DNA from: Puniceibacterium sp.
GTDB taxonomy: Bacteria; Pseudomonadota; Alphaproteobacteria; Rhodobacterales; Rhodobacteraceae
Assembly: GCA_024636635.1 (NCBI GenBank)
Contig: JAGXGV010000142.1
Location: forward strand, 1-36,849
Direction: 5' to 3'
DNA length: 36,849 nucleotides
Positions 20,017-27,227 of the stretch are shown piece by piece. Below the pieces are notes generated by a model. The model searched no databases and was not told the DNA's origin. It worked only from the letters and a program-made list of their open reading frames with translations. Position 1 is the first letter of the stretch. The number at the start of each line of letters is the position of its first letter. The translations under genes and the position numbers were made by a program.

Positions 20017-21045
20017 TCAGGGAAAGCACGGCACGAGCATCAGACCCGCCGTCTCTTCCTCACCTAACATCAAATTCGCATTCTGCAATGCCTGGCCCGA
20101 ACTGCCCTTGGTCAGGTTGTCAAGCGTGCCGATCACGATAGCCCGCCCTGCAATCCGGTCACCTGTGACACCAATATGCACAAAATTCGATCCGCGCACA
20201 TGGTGGGTCGATGGCGTTTCGCCGAAAGGCAGCACTTTTATGAACGGCTCATCGGCATAGGCCTTCTGCAAGCTCGCAAGCACCGCCTGCGGATCCCCCT
20301 TGACGTAGGTCGTGGCCAGGATGCCACGGTTGACGGGCATCAGGTGCGGCGTGAACTGCACCCGGACAGGTCTCCCTGCCAAGGCACTGAATTCCTGATC
20401 AAATTCCCCCTGATGCCGGTGGGTGCCGCCGACGGCGTAGGCGTTGTAGCCTTCGGACAGTTCCGCATGAAGCAGGTTTTCCTTGAGACTGCGACCGGCG
20501 CCCGAGACGGCGCATTTCATGTCGAGGATGATATCATCAAGGTCGATCACACCCCCCGCCACCAGCGGGCGCAGGATGAACTGCCCCGTAGCCGCATTGC
20601 ACCCCGTTCCCGCCACCAGACGCGCCTTTGAAATCGCGTCGCGGTAGAATTCGGTCAGGCCATAGACCGCCTCTTTCTGCATTTCGACCGCGCCATGCGG
20701 ATTGCCGTACCATTTGGTATAATCCGCCGGATCGCGCAGCCGGAAATCCGCGCTCAGATCCACGATCTTCAGCGTTTTCGGCAGCTCGCGGATCACCTCC
20801 TGGCTGGTCTTGTGGGGAAGCGCGCAGAAACACAGGTCAATCTGGCTGAAATCGATCTTTTCCCAGGTGACCAGATCCGGCAGATTCAGATGCCGCAGAT
20901 GCGGAAAGACCTGGGCCATGTTCAGCCCCGCCTTGGAATTGGCGGCCAAAGCGGCAATTTCCATGTTCGGATGGGTGGCGATCAGGCGGATCAGTTCAGC
21001 GCCGGTATAGCCGCTGGCGCCGATGATCGCGATTTTGTGGGTCAT
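20017..21045 (-). CDS. argC: N-acetyl-gamma-glutamyl-phosphate reductase
   Basis: A 342-residue NADPH-dependent enzyme of arginine biosynthesis that reduces N-acetylglutamyl-phosphate to the semialdehyde. The Rossmann [10 protein letters not shown] motif is at residues 9-18, and [10 protein letters not shown] and DLSADFRL are conserved. The catalytic cysteine is Cys149, but its context is AGTGCNAATG instead of the common NPGCYPT. I believe this variant is usual in Rhodobacteraceae. [10 protein letters not shown] carries the catalytic-region His. C-terminal [18 protein letters not shown] is the classic ArgC NADP/oligomer segment. It probably shares an operon with ccmE downstream. Confidence 0.95.
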   Translation of the reverse strand: MTHKIAIIGASGYTGAELIRLIATHPNMEIAALAANSKAGLNMAQVFPHLRHLNLPDLVTWEKIDFSQIDLCFCALPHKTSQEVIRELPKTLKIVDLSADFRLRDPADYTKWYGNPHGAVEMQKEAVYGLTEFYRDAISKARLVAGTGCNAATGQFILRPLVAGGVIDLDDIILDMKCAVSGAGRSLKENLLHAELSEGYNAYAVGGTHRHQGEFDQEFSALAGRPVRVQFTPHLMPVNRGILATTYVKGDPQAVLASLQKAYADEPFIKVLPFGETPSTHHVRGSNFVHIGVTGDRIAGRAIVIGTLDNLTKGSSGQALQNANLMLGEEETAGLMLVPCFP

Positions 21046-21174
21046 GCAGGTCTCTCCGTGGATGCTGGCACTTGGGCGCCGCCCTTGCCGTTCTGTTTAG
21101 CGGAATACCGGGCCGGGTCAAAGCCTTGCCGGATCACCGTCACCAAGATGTGCATCGGGATGCGGGCCGCGGTC

Positions 21175-21987
21175 CTAAGCCTGCTGGAACAGGATCGGCC
21201 GCCGCAGGAACTGCGTCGCGCGGTCCGATACGCGGCGCGGATCGCCAGTGGTCAGAAACTGCGATTCGGTTCCCTCGCCCAGCATACCGGGATGGCGCAC
21301 CAGATAGTCCGCCAGGGATTCCGCCACCAGATTGGCCTGGCTGTAGACGTTCACCTCTGGACCCAGCGCGGTCTGGAACACCTCCTGCACCAGCGGATAA
21401 TGCGTGCAGCCCAGAACCGCCGCCTGTGGCTGCGGCATCTTGCGCATCAACGCGTCCACATGGCTGCGCACCAGCGCCTCGGCCAGGATCATGTCGCCCT
21501 CTTCGATGGCATCGACGACACCGCCGCAGGCCTGCGCCTCAACATCGACGCCGATGGCGCGGAACGCCAGTTCGCGCTGGAACGCCCGGCTGCGCACCGT
21601 GGCCGGGGTTGCAAACAGCGCCACATGTTTGACCGCGACCTCGCGCGGGGGGGAATTGTCACCCCACTGGCGTTCGGTCATCGCCTCGATCAGAGGCACA
21701 AAGACGCCAAGAACGCGCTTTTCCCGGGGAATCCAGTTTTCCTGCATCCGCCGCAGCGCCGCCGCGCTGGCCGTGTTGCAGGCCAGAATCACCAGATCGC
21801 AGCCCGCAGCCCAAAGCCGTTCCACCGCTGCGCAGGTCAGTTTATAGATGTCGTCTGCGTCGCGCACCCCGTAGGGCGCGTTGCGGCTGTCGGCAAGGTA
21901 GACAAAGGGAACTTCGGGTAAACGCCTGCTAACCGCATCCAGCACCGTCAGGCCGCCCAGCCCCGAATCAAACACCCCTACCGCCAT
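21175..21987 (-). CDS. murI: Glutamate racemase
   Basis: A 270-residue cofactor-independent racemase supplying D-glutamate for peptidoglycan. The two catalytic cysteines are present: Cys70 in LACNTASA and Cys194 in GCTHYPL. The N-terminal [14 protein letters not shown] (phosphate/glutamate-binding aspartate and serine) and [11 protein letters not shown] motifs match the family. The ATG at 21987 is a good start directly on the conserved [12 protein letters not shown]. It lies 27 nt downstream of an acyltransferase remnant and 129 nt upstream of argC on the same strand, so it may be transcribed from upstream. Confidence 0.96.
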   Translation of the reverse strand: MAVGVFDSGLGGLTVLDAVSRRLPEVPFVYLADSRNAPYGVRDADDIYKLTCAAVERLWAAGCDLVILACNTASAAALRRMQENWIPREKRVLGVFVPLIEAMTERQWGDNSPPREVAVKHVALFATPATVRSRAFQRELAFRAIGVDVEAQACGGVVDAIEEGDMILAEALVRSHVDALMRKMPQPQAAVLGCTHYPLVQEVFQTALGPEVNVYSQANLVAESLADYLVRHPGMLGEGTESQFLTTGDPRRVSDRATQFLRRPILFQQA

Positions 21988-22014
21988 CTCGACATATCCT
22001 CTGCGAGCAGGCTC

Positions 22015-22346
22015 TCAGGCCCTGTTCCTGTGCCTCTCCTCGAACTCGAAACCGTCGTCGTTTGAGGTCAGGGGGCTTGGGCTCAAGTCATAGGTCGCCT
22101 TGCGCAGGAAATCCATCATCGCGCGTGGGTCATTTGCGTGCGCCTGCAACGCTTCGGCGGGAATGGGCCGGCCGATAAAAACGCAGGATCACATGCGCCA
22201 GATCCTCTGCCCTGCGAAAGATCCAGCGTCAGCCCGTCGAGGATGCCGTAGGGGCGGTTCGCAAGCACGATCAGCGGCCCGGTCGCCGGAATGTCGGCCA
22301 GTTCACCGCCGATGACCGCAAGCGCCACACCGTAGCGTTCGACCAA
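22015..22346 (-). pseudogene. Remnant of a lysophospholipid acyltransferase (PlsC-like) gene
   Basis: Reading down from 22346, the frame ALAVIGGELADIPATGPLIV continues into LANRPYGILDG. This matches the acceptor-binding region of a Rhodobacteraceae-type lysophospholipid acyltransferase, where the catalytic motif is normally NHPxGxxDG; here the His is replaced by Arg. The frame then jumps directly into sequence whose best reading is in another frame (GRPIPAEALQAHANDPRAMM, then DFLRKATYDLSPSPLTS). This ends at a TGA at 22015-22017 and looks like the same protein's C-terminus. So the N-terminus and roughly the central domain are missing, with at least one frameshift near a T5 run. It lies between the IOR stop and murI and is unlikely to be functional. 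Confidence 0.7.
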
Positions 22347-22352
22347 GACGTC

Positions 22353-25300
22353 CTATTCGGCCGCTTTCGCCACCGGGGTGCCCCCGGCACCGATCAAAGC
22401 CAGCAATTCTTCGCGCCGTTTCGCGGCCTTCTGTTCGTTCGCCTGCTTTACCGGGCCAAAGCCCTTGATCTGCATAGGCAATTCAGCAAGGGCCACAACC
22501 GCGTCCCGGGTTGACGGGGTAAGCTGCGCCAGCACATCGGCGAGATCTGTTTCGTATTGCGCGATCAGGCCCCGCTCCATCCGCCGTTCGCCGGACCGAC
22601 CGAACGGGTCAAGAGGTGTGCCGCGCAGAAACTTCAGATGCTTCAGCACAGCAAAGCCGCGCAACATCCATTCACCAAAGGACTTTTTCATCGGACGCCC
22701 GTCCGGTCCGGACCTGCTCATCAGCGGCGGGGCAAGATGAAAGGTCATCCGGAACCCGTCCTCGAATTGTTCGGCGGCCTTGGCGCGGCTCTGCGCATGC
22801 AGGCGCGCCACTTCGTATTCATCCTTGTAGGACAACAGCTTGTGGTAACCTCTTGCCACGGCTTCCTTTACTTTGCTGTCCTCGATGGCGTCGACCCGCG
22901 CCCGGTAACGCCGCGCAAGCCGCTTGCCCTGATAAGCGACCAGATGATCAGCACGGAAAATGATCCGGTCCTCAAGCGTCACGGGCATCTGCACGACCTT
23001 TTCCCTGCCCATGCGCGCCGCCTCGACCGGGTGCAAAACCGCCCAGCGGCCAATCCCGAAGGCGCGCAGGTTCTTTTCGACCGCAGCGCCGTTCAGTTCT
23101 ATCGCCGCTACGAGCGCGGATTTCGAAAGCGGCACCAGACCCCGCTGCCAGGCCGCGCCAAGGATCATCATGTTGGAAAAGATCGAATCCCCCATCGTGG
23201 CCTTTGCCAGTTCAGAAGCATCGAACAGATCAAGACGATCTTGAAGTCTTGCTTCAAGAGCAAGCTTCAACCTGTCAGCAGGCAGATAGAAATCTGTGTT
23301 GCGGGTAAACTCTCCGGTGATGATCTCGTGACTGTTCACAACGCCACCGGTGCGCCCGGTGCGCATGAGCCCCAGCGTGCGCGCGCCCGCGCTGACCACC
23401 AGATCGCCGCCGATCAGCGCATCACATTCCCCCGTTGCGACCCGTATCGCACTGATGTCGCCAGGGTTTTCGGCAAGACGGCAATGGATGTGAACCGCGC
23501 CGCCTTTCTGGGCAAGGCCGGCCATCTCCATCATGCCCGCCCCCTTGCCGTCGATCTGCGCCGCCTGCGCCAGAACTGCGCCGATGGTAACCACCCCGGT
23601 GCCGCCCACGCCGGTCACCACCAGGTTCCACGTGCCGTCGATCTGCGGCAGCTTCGGTTCGGGCAGGTCCGGCAAGGTCAGCTCGGTGGTGCCCCCCTTG
23701 CGGGACCGCGCGCCCTCAAGCGTCAGGAACGACGGGCAAAACCCCTTTAGACATGAGAAATCCTTATTGCACGACGACTGGTCTATGGCCCGTTTGCGGC
23801 CCAGTTCCGTCTCGACTGGCACGATGGAGACGCAGTTGGATTGCACACCGCAATCGCCGCAACCCTCGCAGACATCGGTGTTGATGAACACCCGGCGATC
23901 CGGATTGGGAAAATTGCCGCGCTTGCGCCGCCGCCGCTTTTCCGCTGCACATGTCTGGATATAGACGATGGCCGACACGCCATCGCGTCCGGCGCAGTCC
24001 CGCTGCACCGCGTCCATCTGCGCCCGTTCCTGCACCGTGACTCCCGCGGGAAAGCCTTTGGGATCAACCTCTTCCTTTTCGTCGTAGACGACGGCCACGT
24101 GTGGCACCCCCATCGCGACCAGTTCGCGCACGATTTGCTGCGCGCTCAGCCCGCCGTCGTTCTTCTGACCGCCGGTCATCGCCACGGCGTCATTGTAGAG
24201 GATCTTGTAGGTGATGCGGGTGCCCGCAAGCAGCGCCGCCCGGATCGCCTGAACGCCCGAATGGTTGTAAGTGCCGTCACCAAGGTTCTGGAATACATGG
24301 GCACGCGTCGAAAACGGCGCCTCGCCGATCCAGTTCGCGCCCTCGCCGCCCATATGGGTAAAGCCGGTGGTTTCGCGGTCCATCCACTGCACCATGTAAT
24401 GACAGCCGATCCCGGCATAGGCGCGCGACCCTTCGGGCACCTTGGTGGACGTGTTGTGCGGACAGCCCGAACAGAAATACGGCAGCCGCGCCGCGATCTC
24501 TGTCGCATTGTCGGCCTGCCGCGCCCGGTCCAGCCGCTCCATCCCCGCCTTGAGAATATCGGTGCCGCGCCCCTCTTCGATCAGGATTTCGCCCAGCTTC
24601 TGCGCGATCAGGATCGGGTCCAGCGCGCCGCGCGTCGGGAACAATTCCTCGCGGTGCATGCCCCCCGCACCGCCCTTGTACCAGCCATAGACGCGCCGCC
24701 CGCGGCGGTCGTCAAAGATTGCCTCCTTGATCTGCACCTCGATCAGCTTGCGCTTTTCCTCGACCACCACGATCAGCTCCAGCCCCTCGGCCCAGTCGTG
24801 AAAGCCCTGCATGTCCAGCGGAAAGGTCTGCCCGACCTTGTAGGTGGTGATGCCCAGCCGCTCGGCCTCGGGCGCGTCCAGCCCCAGCAGCGACAGGGCA
24901 TGTACAAGATCCAGCCAGTTCTTGCCCGCCGCCACAAATCCTATCTTTGCCCCCGGCTTGCCCCAGACGCGTTTGTCCATGCCATTGATGCGGGAAAACG
25001 CCTCGGCGGCGAAACGTTTGTGGTCGATCATCCGCGCCTCTTGCGCATGGGGCGTGTCTATCAGCCGGATGTTCAGCCCGCCCTCGGGCATCGCAAACTC
25101 GGGCAGGAACAGTTTCATCCGATCCGGGCGGCCATCGACCACCGATGTCGCCTCGACCGTGTCCTTCATCGTCTTGAGCCCAACCCACAGGCCGGAAAAT
25201 CGTGACAGGGCATAGCCATAGACGCCATAGTCAAGGATTTCCTGCACGCCAGCGGGCGACACCACGGGCATGTAGGCATCCACCATCGCCCATTCCGACT

Positions 25301-25772
25301 GATGCAGCACGGTCGAGGATTCGCCGGTATGGTCATCGCCCATCGCCATGATAACGCCGCCATGTTTCGACGTCCCGGCCATGTTGGCATGGCGCATCAC
25401 GTCACCGGAACGGTCCACCCCCGGCCCCTTGCCATACCAGAGGCCGAAGACGCCGTCATACCGCCCCTCGCCGCGCAGTTCCGCCTGCTGGCAGCCCCAG
25501 AGCGCGGTCGCGGCCAGATCCTCGTTCAGACCCTCGCGGAACAGCACATCCGCCTCGGTCAGCCACTTGGCCGCCCGGTTCATCTGCATGTCCACAGCAC
25601 CCAGCGGCGATCCGCGATAACCCGTGACATATCCGGCGGTGTTCAGCCCCGCCGCCCGGTCCCGCGCCTTCTGGATCAGCATCAGGCGCACCAGCGCCTG
25701 CGTGCCGTTCAAAAGCACCTGATCCTTTGACAGATCGAACCGATCGTTCAGAGTGATGTCCTGCGTGCTCAT
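22353..25772 (-). CDS. Indolepyruvate ferredoxin oxidoreductase, fused alpha/beta subunits
   Basis: A 1139-residue thiamine pyrophosphate enzyme that oxidatively decarboxylates aryl-pyruvates (from transaminated aromatic amino acids) to aryl-acetyl-CoA, reducing ferredoxin. The N-terminal pyruvate-family domain (TGYRGSPLGAVD) is followed by a TPP-binding region with NLGDGTYNHSGVQAI and NDAVAMTGGQ. Iron-sulfur ligands are Cys635/638/641/647 (CEGCGDCGVQSNC) and Cys668/674/679. The gamma-type domain (VVTGVGGTGVVTIGAVLAQA) and a long C-terminal extension complete the fused form typical of proteobacteria. It is full length. It is divergent from the LysR gene, with a 165-bp spacer. Confidence 0.95.
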   Translation of the reverse strand: MSTQDITLNDRFDLSKDQVLLNGTQALVRLMLIQKARDRAAGLNTAGYVTGYRGSPLGAVDMQMNRAAKWLTEADVLFREGLNEDLAATALWGCQQAELRGEGRYDGVFGLWYGKGPGVDRSGDVMRHANMAGTSKHGGVIMAMGDDHTGESSTVLHQSEWAMVDAYMPVVSPAGVQEILDYGVYGYALSRFSGLWVGLKTMKDTVEATSVVDGRPDRMKLFLPEFAMPEGGLNIRLIDTPHAQEARMIDHKRFAAEAFSRINGMDKRVWGKPGAKIGFVAAGKNWLDLVHALSLLGLDAPEAERLGITTYKVGQTFPLDMQGFHDWAEGLELIVVVEEKRKLIEVQIKEAIFDDRRGRRVYGWYKGGAGGMHREELFPTRGALDPILIAQKLGEILIEEGRGTDILKAGMERLDRARQADNATEIAARLPYFCSGCPHNTSTKVPEGSRAYAGIGCHYMVQWMDRETTGFTHMGGEGANWIGEAPFSTRAHVFQNLGDGTYNHSGVQAIRAALLAGTRITYKILYNDAVAMTGGQKNDGGLSAQQIVRELVAMGVPHVAVVYDEKEEVDPKGFPAGVTVQERAQMDAVQRDCAGRDGVSAIVYIQTCAAEKRRRRKRGNFPNPDRRVFINTDVCEGCGDCGVQSNCVSIVPVETELGRKRAIDQSSCNKDFSCLKGFCPSFLTLEGARSRKGGTTELTLPDLPEPKLPQIDGTWNLVVTGVGGTGVVTIGAVLAQAAQIDGKGAGMMEMAGLAQKGGAVHIHCRLAENPGDISAIRVATGECDALIGGDLVVSAGARTLGLMRTGRTGGVVNSHEIITGEFTRNTDFYLPADRLKLALEARLQDRLDLFDASELAKATMGDSIFSNMMILGAAWQRGLVPLSKSALVAAIELNGAAVEKNLRAFGIGRWAVLHPVEAARMGREKVVQMPVTLEDRIIFRADHLVAYQGKRLARRYRARVDAIEDSKVKEAVARGYHKLLSYKDEYEVARLHAQSRAKAAEQFEDGFRMTFHLAPPLMSRSGPDGRPMKKSFGEWMLRGFAVLKHLKFLRGTPLDPFGRSGERRMERGLIAQYETDLADVLAQLTPSTRDAVVALAELPMQIKGFGPVKQANEQKAAKRREELLALIGAGGTPVAKAAE

Positions 25773-25866
25773 CTTGCGTCTCCCGTCGCTTAATGATCGT
25801 GCGTCCCCCGGTATTTTAGGTCATAAAAGCTGACCCGGATAGTAATATCTCCGCGGGCTTCACAAA

Positions 25867-25887
25867 TTAAGGTAGGTTACCCCTTAA
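25867..25887. promoter_or_regulatory. Inverted repeat in the IOR-LysR divergent spacer
   Basis: TTAAGG-N9-CCTTAA, just before the LysR gene. It is AT-biased and symmetric, as expected of a LysR autoregulatory site or of a promoter-overlapping operator. There is no direct evidence for the binding protein. Confidence 0.4.
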
Positions 25888-25937
25888 AGATGCAATCGTT
25901 TCCTGTAATAGGAGCCCAACATCAGAAAGTTGATTTC

Positions 25938-26843
25938 ATGGACTGGGACAAACTCAGAATCTTTCACGCCGTTGCGGACGCCGGCAGCCTGACCCATGCG
26001 GGGGACACGCTGCACCTGTCGCAGTCGGCGGTTTCGCGTCAAATCAGATCACTTGAGGAATCACTCAACACCACGTTGTTTCACCGCCACGCGAGGGGAC
26101 TGATTCTGACCGAACAGGGCGAATTGCTGTTCGATGCCACCTCGTCGATGCTCAAACGCATCGACGCCGCCACCGCGCGCATCCGCGATTCCGAAGAAGA
26201 GGTGTTCGGCGAACTGCGGGTTACCACCACAACCGGCTTCGGCTCTCTCTGGCTTGCCCCGCGCCTGCCCAAGTTATATGAAAAGTACCCCGACCTGAAC
26301 ATCGACCTGATGCTCGAGGAACGCGTGCTTGACCTTCCCATGCGCGAGGCGGACGTGGCGATCCGCATGAAGGAACCCAGCCAGGCCGACCTGATCCGCA
26401 AGCGGCTGATGCAGATCCGCATGCGCCTTTACGCCTCGCCCCAGTATCTCGAGGCGAACGGAACGCCCCACACTCTTGAGGATATGGCCCAGCACCGCCT
26501 GATCTGCCAGAATACCCGCTCGGCGCAGGTGATGGCGGGTTTGAGCCTCGTGCAGGAGCTGATGACCCACGACATCAAATCGACGCTGACCGTGAACAAC
26601 TATTTCGGCGTATTGCAGGCCGTGATCTCACATCTCGGAATCGGAGTGTTGCCGGATTACATCATCGAGGATTTCCCAAGCGCGGTGCGCGTGCTGCCGG
26701 ACCTGGAATCCGGCGAAGTTCCGGTTTTTCTGGCCTATCCCGAAGAGTTGCGCCAATCCAAACGGATAGCGGCATTCCGCGACTTTGTGCAGGAAGAGAT
26801 CTTTGCCCATCGCAGGACGCTGAAATCCATGGGGCAGGCCTGA
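25938..26843 (+). CDS. LysR-type regulator of the VtlR/LsrB group
   Basis: A 301-residue LysR-type regulator. The N-terminal winged helix (MDWDKLRIFHAVADAGSLTH, with LHLSQSAVSRQIRSLEESL as recognition helix) and the following TTLFHRHARGLILTEQGELL closely match the Rhizobiales VtlR/LsrB proteins. The effector domain carries LRVTTTTGFGSLWLAPRLP and VLDLPMREADVAIRMKEPSQ, again VtlR-like. In Brucella, Agrobacterium and Sinorhizobium this regulator activates AbcR small RNAs and affects membrane transport and stress. I chose ATG 25938 (family start); an in-frame ATG 16 codons upstream is possible. The sRNA candidate lies 90 nt downstream, as does a T-N11-A palindrome. Confidence 0.93.
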   Translation: MDWDKLRIFHAVADAGSLTHAGDTLHLSQSAVSRQIRSLEESLNTTLFHRHARGLILTEQGELLFDATSSMLKRIDAATARIRDSEEEVFGELRVTTTTGFGSLWLAPRLPKLYEKYPDLNIDLMLEERVLDLPMREADVAIRMKEPSQADLIRKRLMQIRMRLYASPQYLEANGTPHTLEDMAQHRLICQNTRSAQVMAGLSLVQELMTHDIKSTLTVNNYFGVLQAVISHLGIGVLPDYIIEDFPSAVRVLPDLESGEVPVFLAYPEELRQSKRIAAFRDFVQEEIFAHRRTLKSMGQA

Positions 26844-26851
26844 CATTACGG

Positions 26852-26868
26852 TATGCGTTAAACGCATA
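26852..26868. promoter_or_regulatory. LysR-type box (T-N11-A palindrome) upstream of the sRNA
   Basis: TATGCGTT-A-AACGCATA is a perfect 17-bp inverted repeat containing TGCGTTAAACGCA, an exact T-N11-A. Its centre lies about 73 nt before the predicted sRNA start, within the range used by LysR recognition sites. It begins 9 nt after the LysR stop. Confidence 0.6.
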
Positions 26869-26900
26869 GCGGAAATGCTGCGGAAGCGTCACGAATAAAC

Positions 26901-26926
26901 TTGATCGTTCACAGGTCGGCTATTAT
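26901..26926 (+). promoter_or_regulatory. Putative promoter of the sRNA
   Basis: The -10 candidate TATTAT (26921-26926) is strong. The nearest -35-like hexamer, TTGATC (26901-26906), is only 14 nt away, so the -35 is poor or displaced, as is usual for LysR-activated promoters. Confidence 0.5.
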
Positions 26927-26932
26927 TTCATC

Positions 26933-27020
26933 CATATGCAGAACGAAGCGCCTACCGGCGCATCACCTGCATACCTCCCTGTTGGACTTCGGCCGAGCTT
27001 TTTAGCTCGGCCTTTTTTTT
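26933..27020 (+). ncRNA. Candidate AbcR-like small RNA
   Basis: An ~88-nt unit with three recognisable parts. (1) A 5' stem-loop: TATGCAG (26935-26941) pairs with CTGCATA (26967-26973), enclosing an inner GCGCC-TACC-GGCGC hairpin (26948-26961). (2) An unpaired stretch CCTCCCTGTTGGACTTC (26974-26990), with an anti-Shine-Dalgarno CCTCCC. (3) A strong intrinsic terminator (26991-27020). No ribosome-binding site or sensible reading frame is seen. The layout and the position just downstream of a VtlR/LsrB-like gene resemble AbcR/alpha-r15 sRNAs, which base-pair with ribosome-binding sites of ABC-transporter mRNAs with Hfq. Homology to AbcR is inferred from context and motif only. Confidence 0.65.
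26991..27020 (+). terminator. Strong Rho-independent terminator
   Basis: A 9-bp stem GGCCGAGCT-TTTT-AGCTCGGCC followed by eight consecutive T. It ends the sRNA unit and insulates purL from the LysR gene. Confidence 0.95.
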
Positions 27021-27105
27021 GGCCCCCGCATAAACATCCCCCGCGACACCCTGTCAAGAGCAAGAGACCGGTGCGCGCCGCCTTTCCGGTCCTTGCGCTG
27101 TCACC

Positions 27106-27133
27106 GTCCCGGGCAGGATATCCCGCCCGGGAC
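27106..27133. repeat. 28-bp near-perfect palindrome in the purL upstream region
   Basis: The arms GTCCCGGGC (27106-27114) and GCCCGGGAC (27125-27133) enclose GGATATCC. Only one pair in the full 28 bp is mismatched (A/C). It lies 95 nt before the purL ATG and could be an operator or a leader hairpin. No known purine riboswitch pattern is seen. The rest of the spacer (27021-27227) holds the purL promoter, which I could not place confidently. Confidence 0.6.
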
Positions 27134-27227
27134 GCGCTGTTGCGTCCGGCTTTTTGCCCGCCGCCCCTTTCCCCGCAGCGCGGTCTGTCCTAAACAGCCC
27201 CAACCGCTTTTGGGGGACCTCACGCAC

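Noticed and set aside
23220-23275. Locally AT-richer stretch with CTTGAAG/CTTCAAG inverted repeats in the IOR gene
   Set aside because: It encodes the continuous LEARLQDRLDLFDAS part of the enzyme, so the symmetry is probably coincidental.
23841-25205. 454-codon plus-strand frame opposite the IOR gene
   Set aside because: Antisense shadow with no recognisable protein features.
26938-27020. ATG frame within the sRNA candidate
   Set aside because: No ribosome-binding site, and the frame runs through the terminator stem and T-tract, so a peptide is unlikely.
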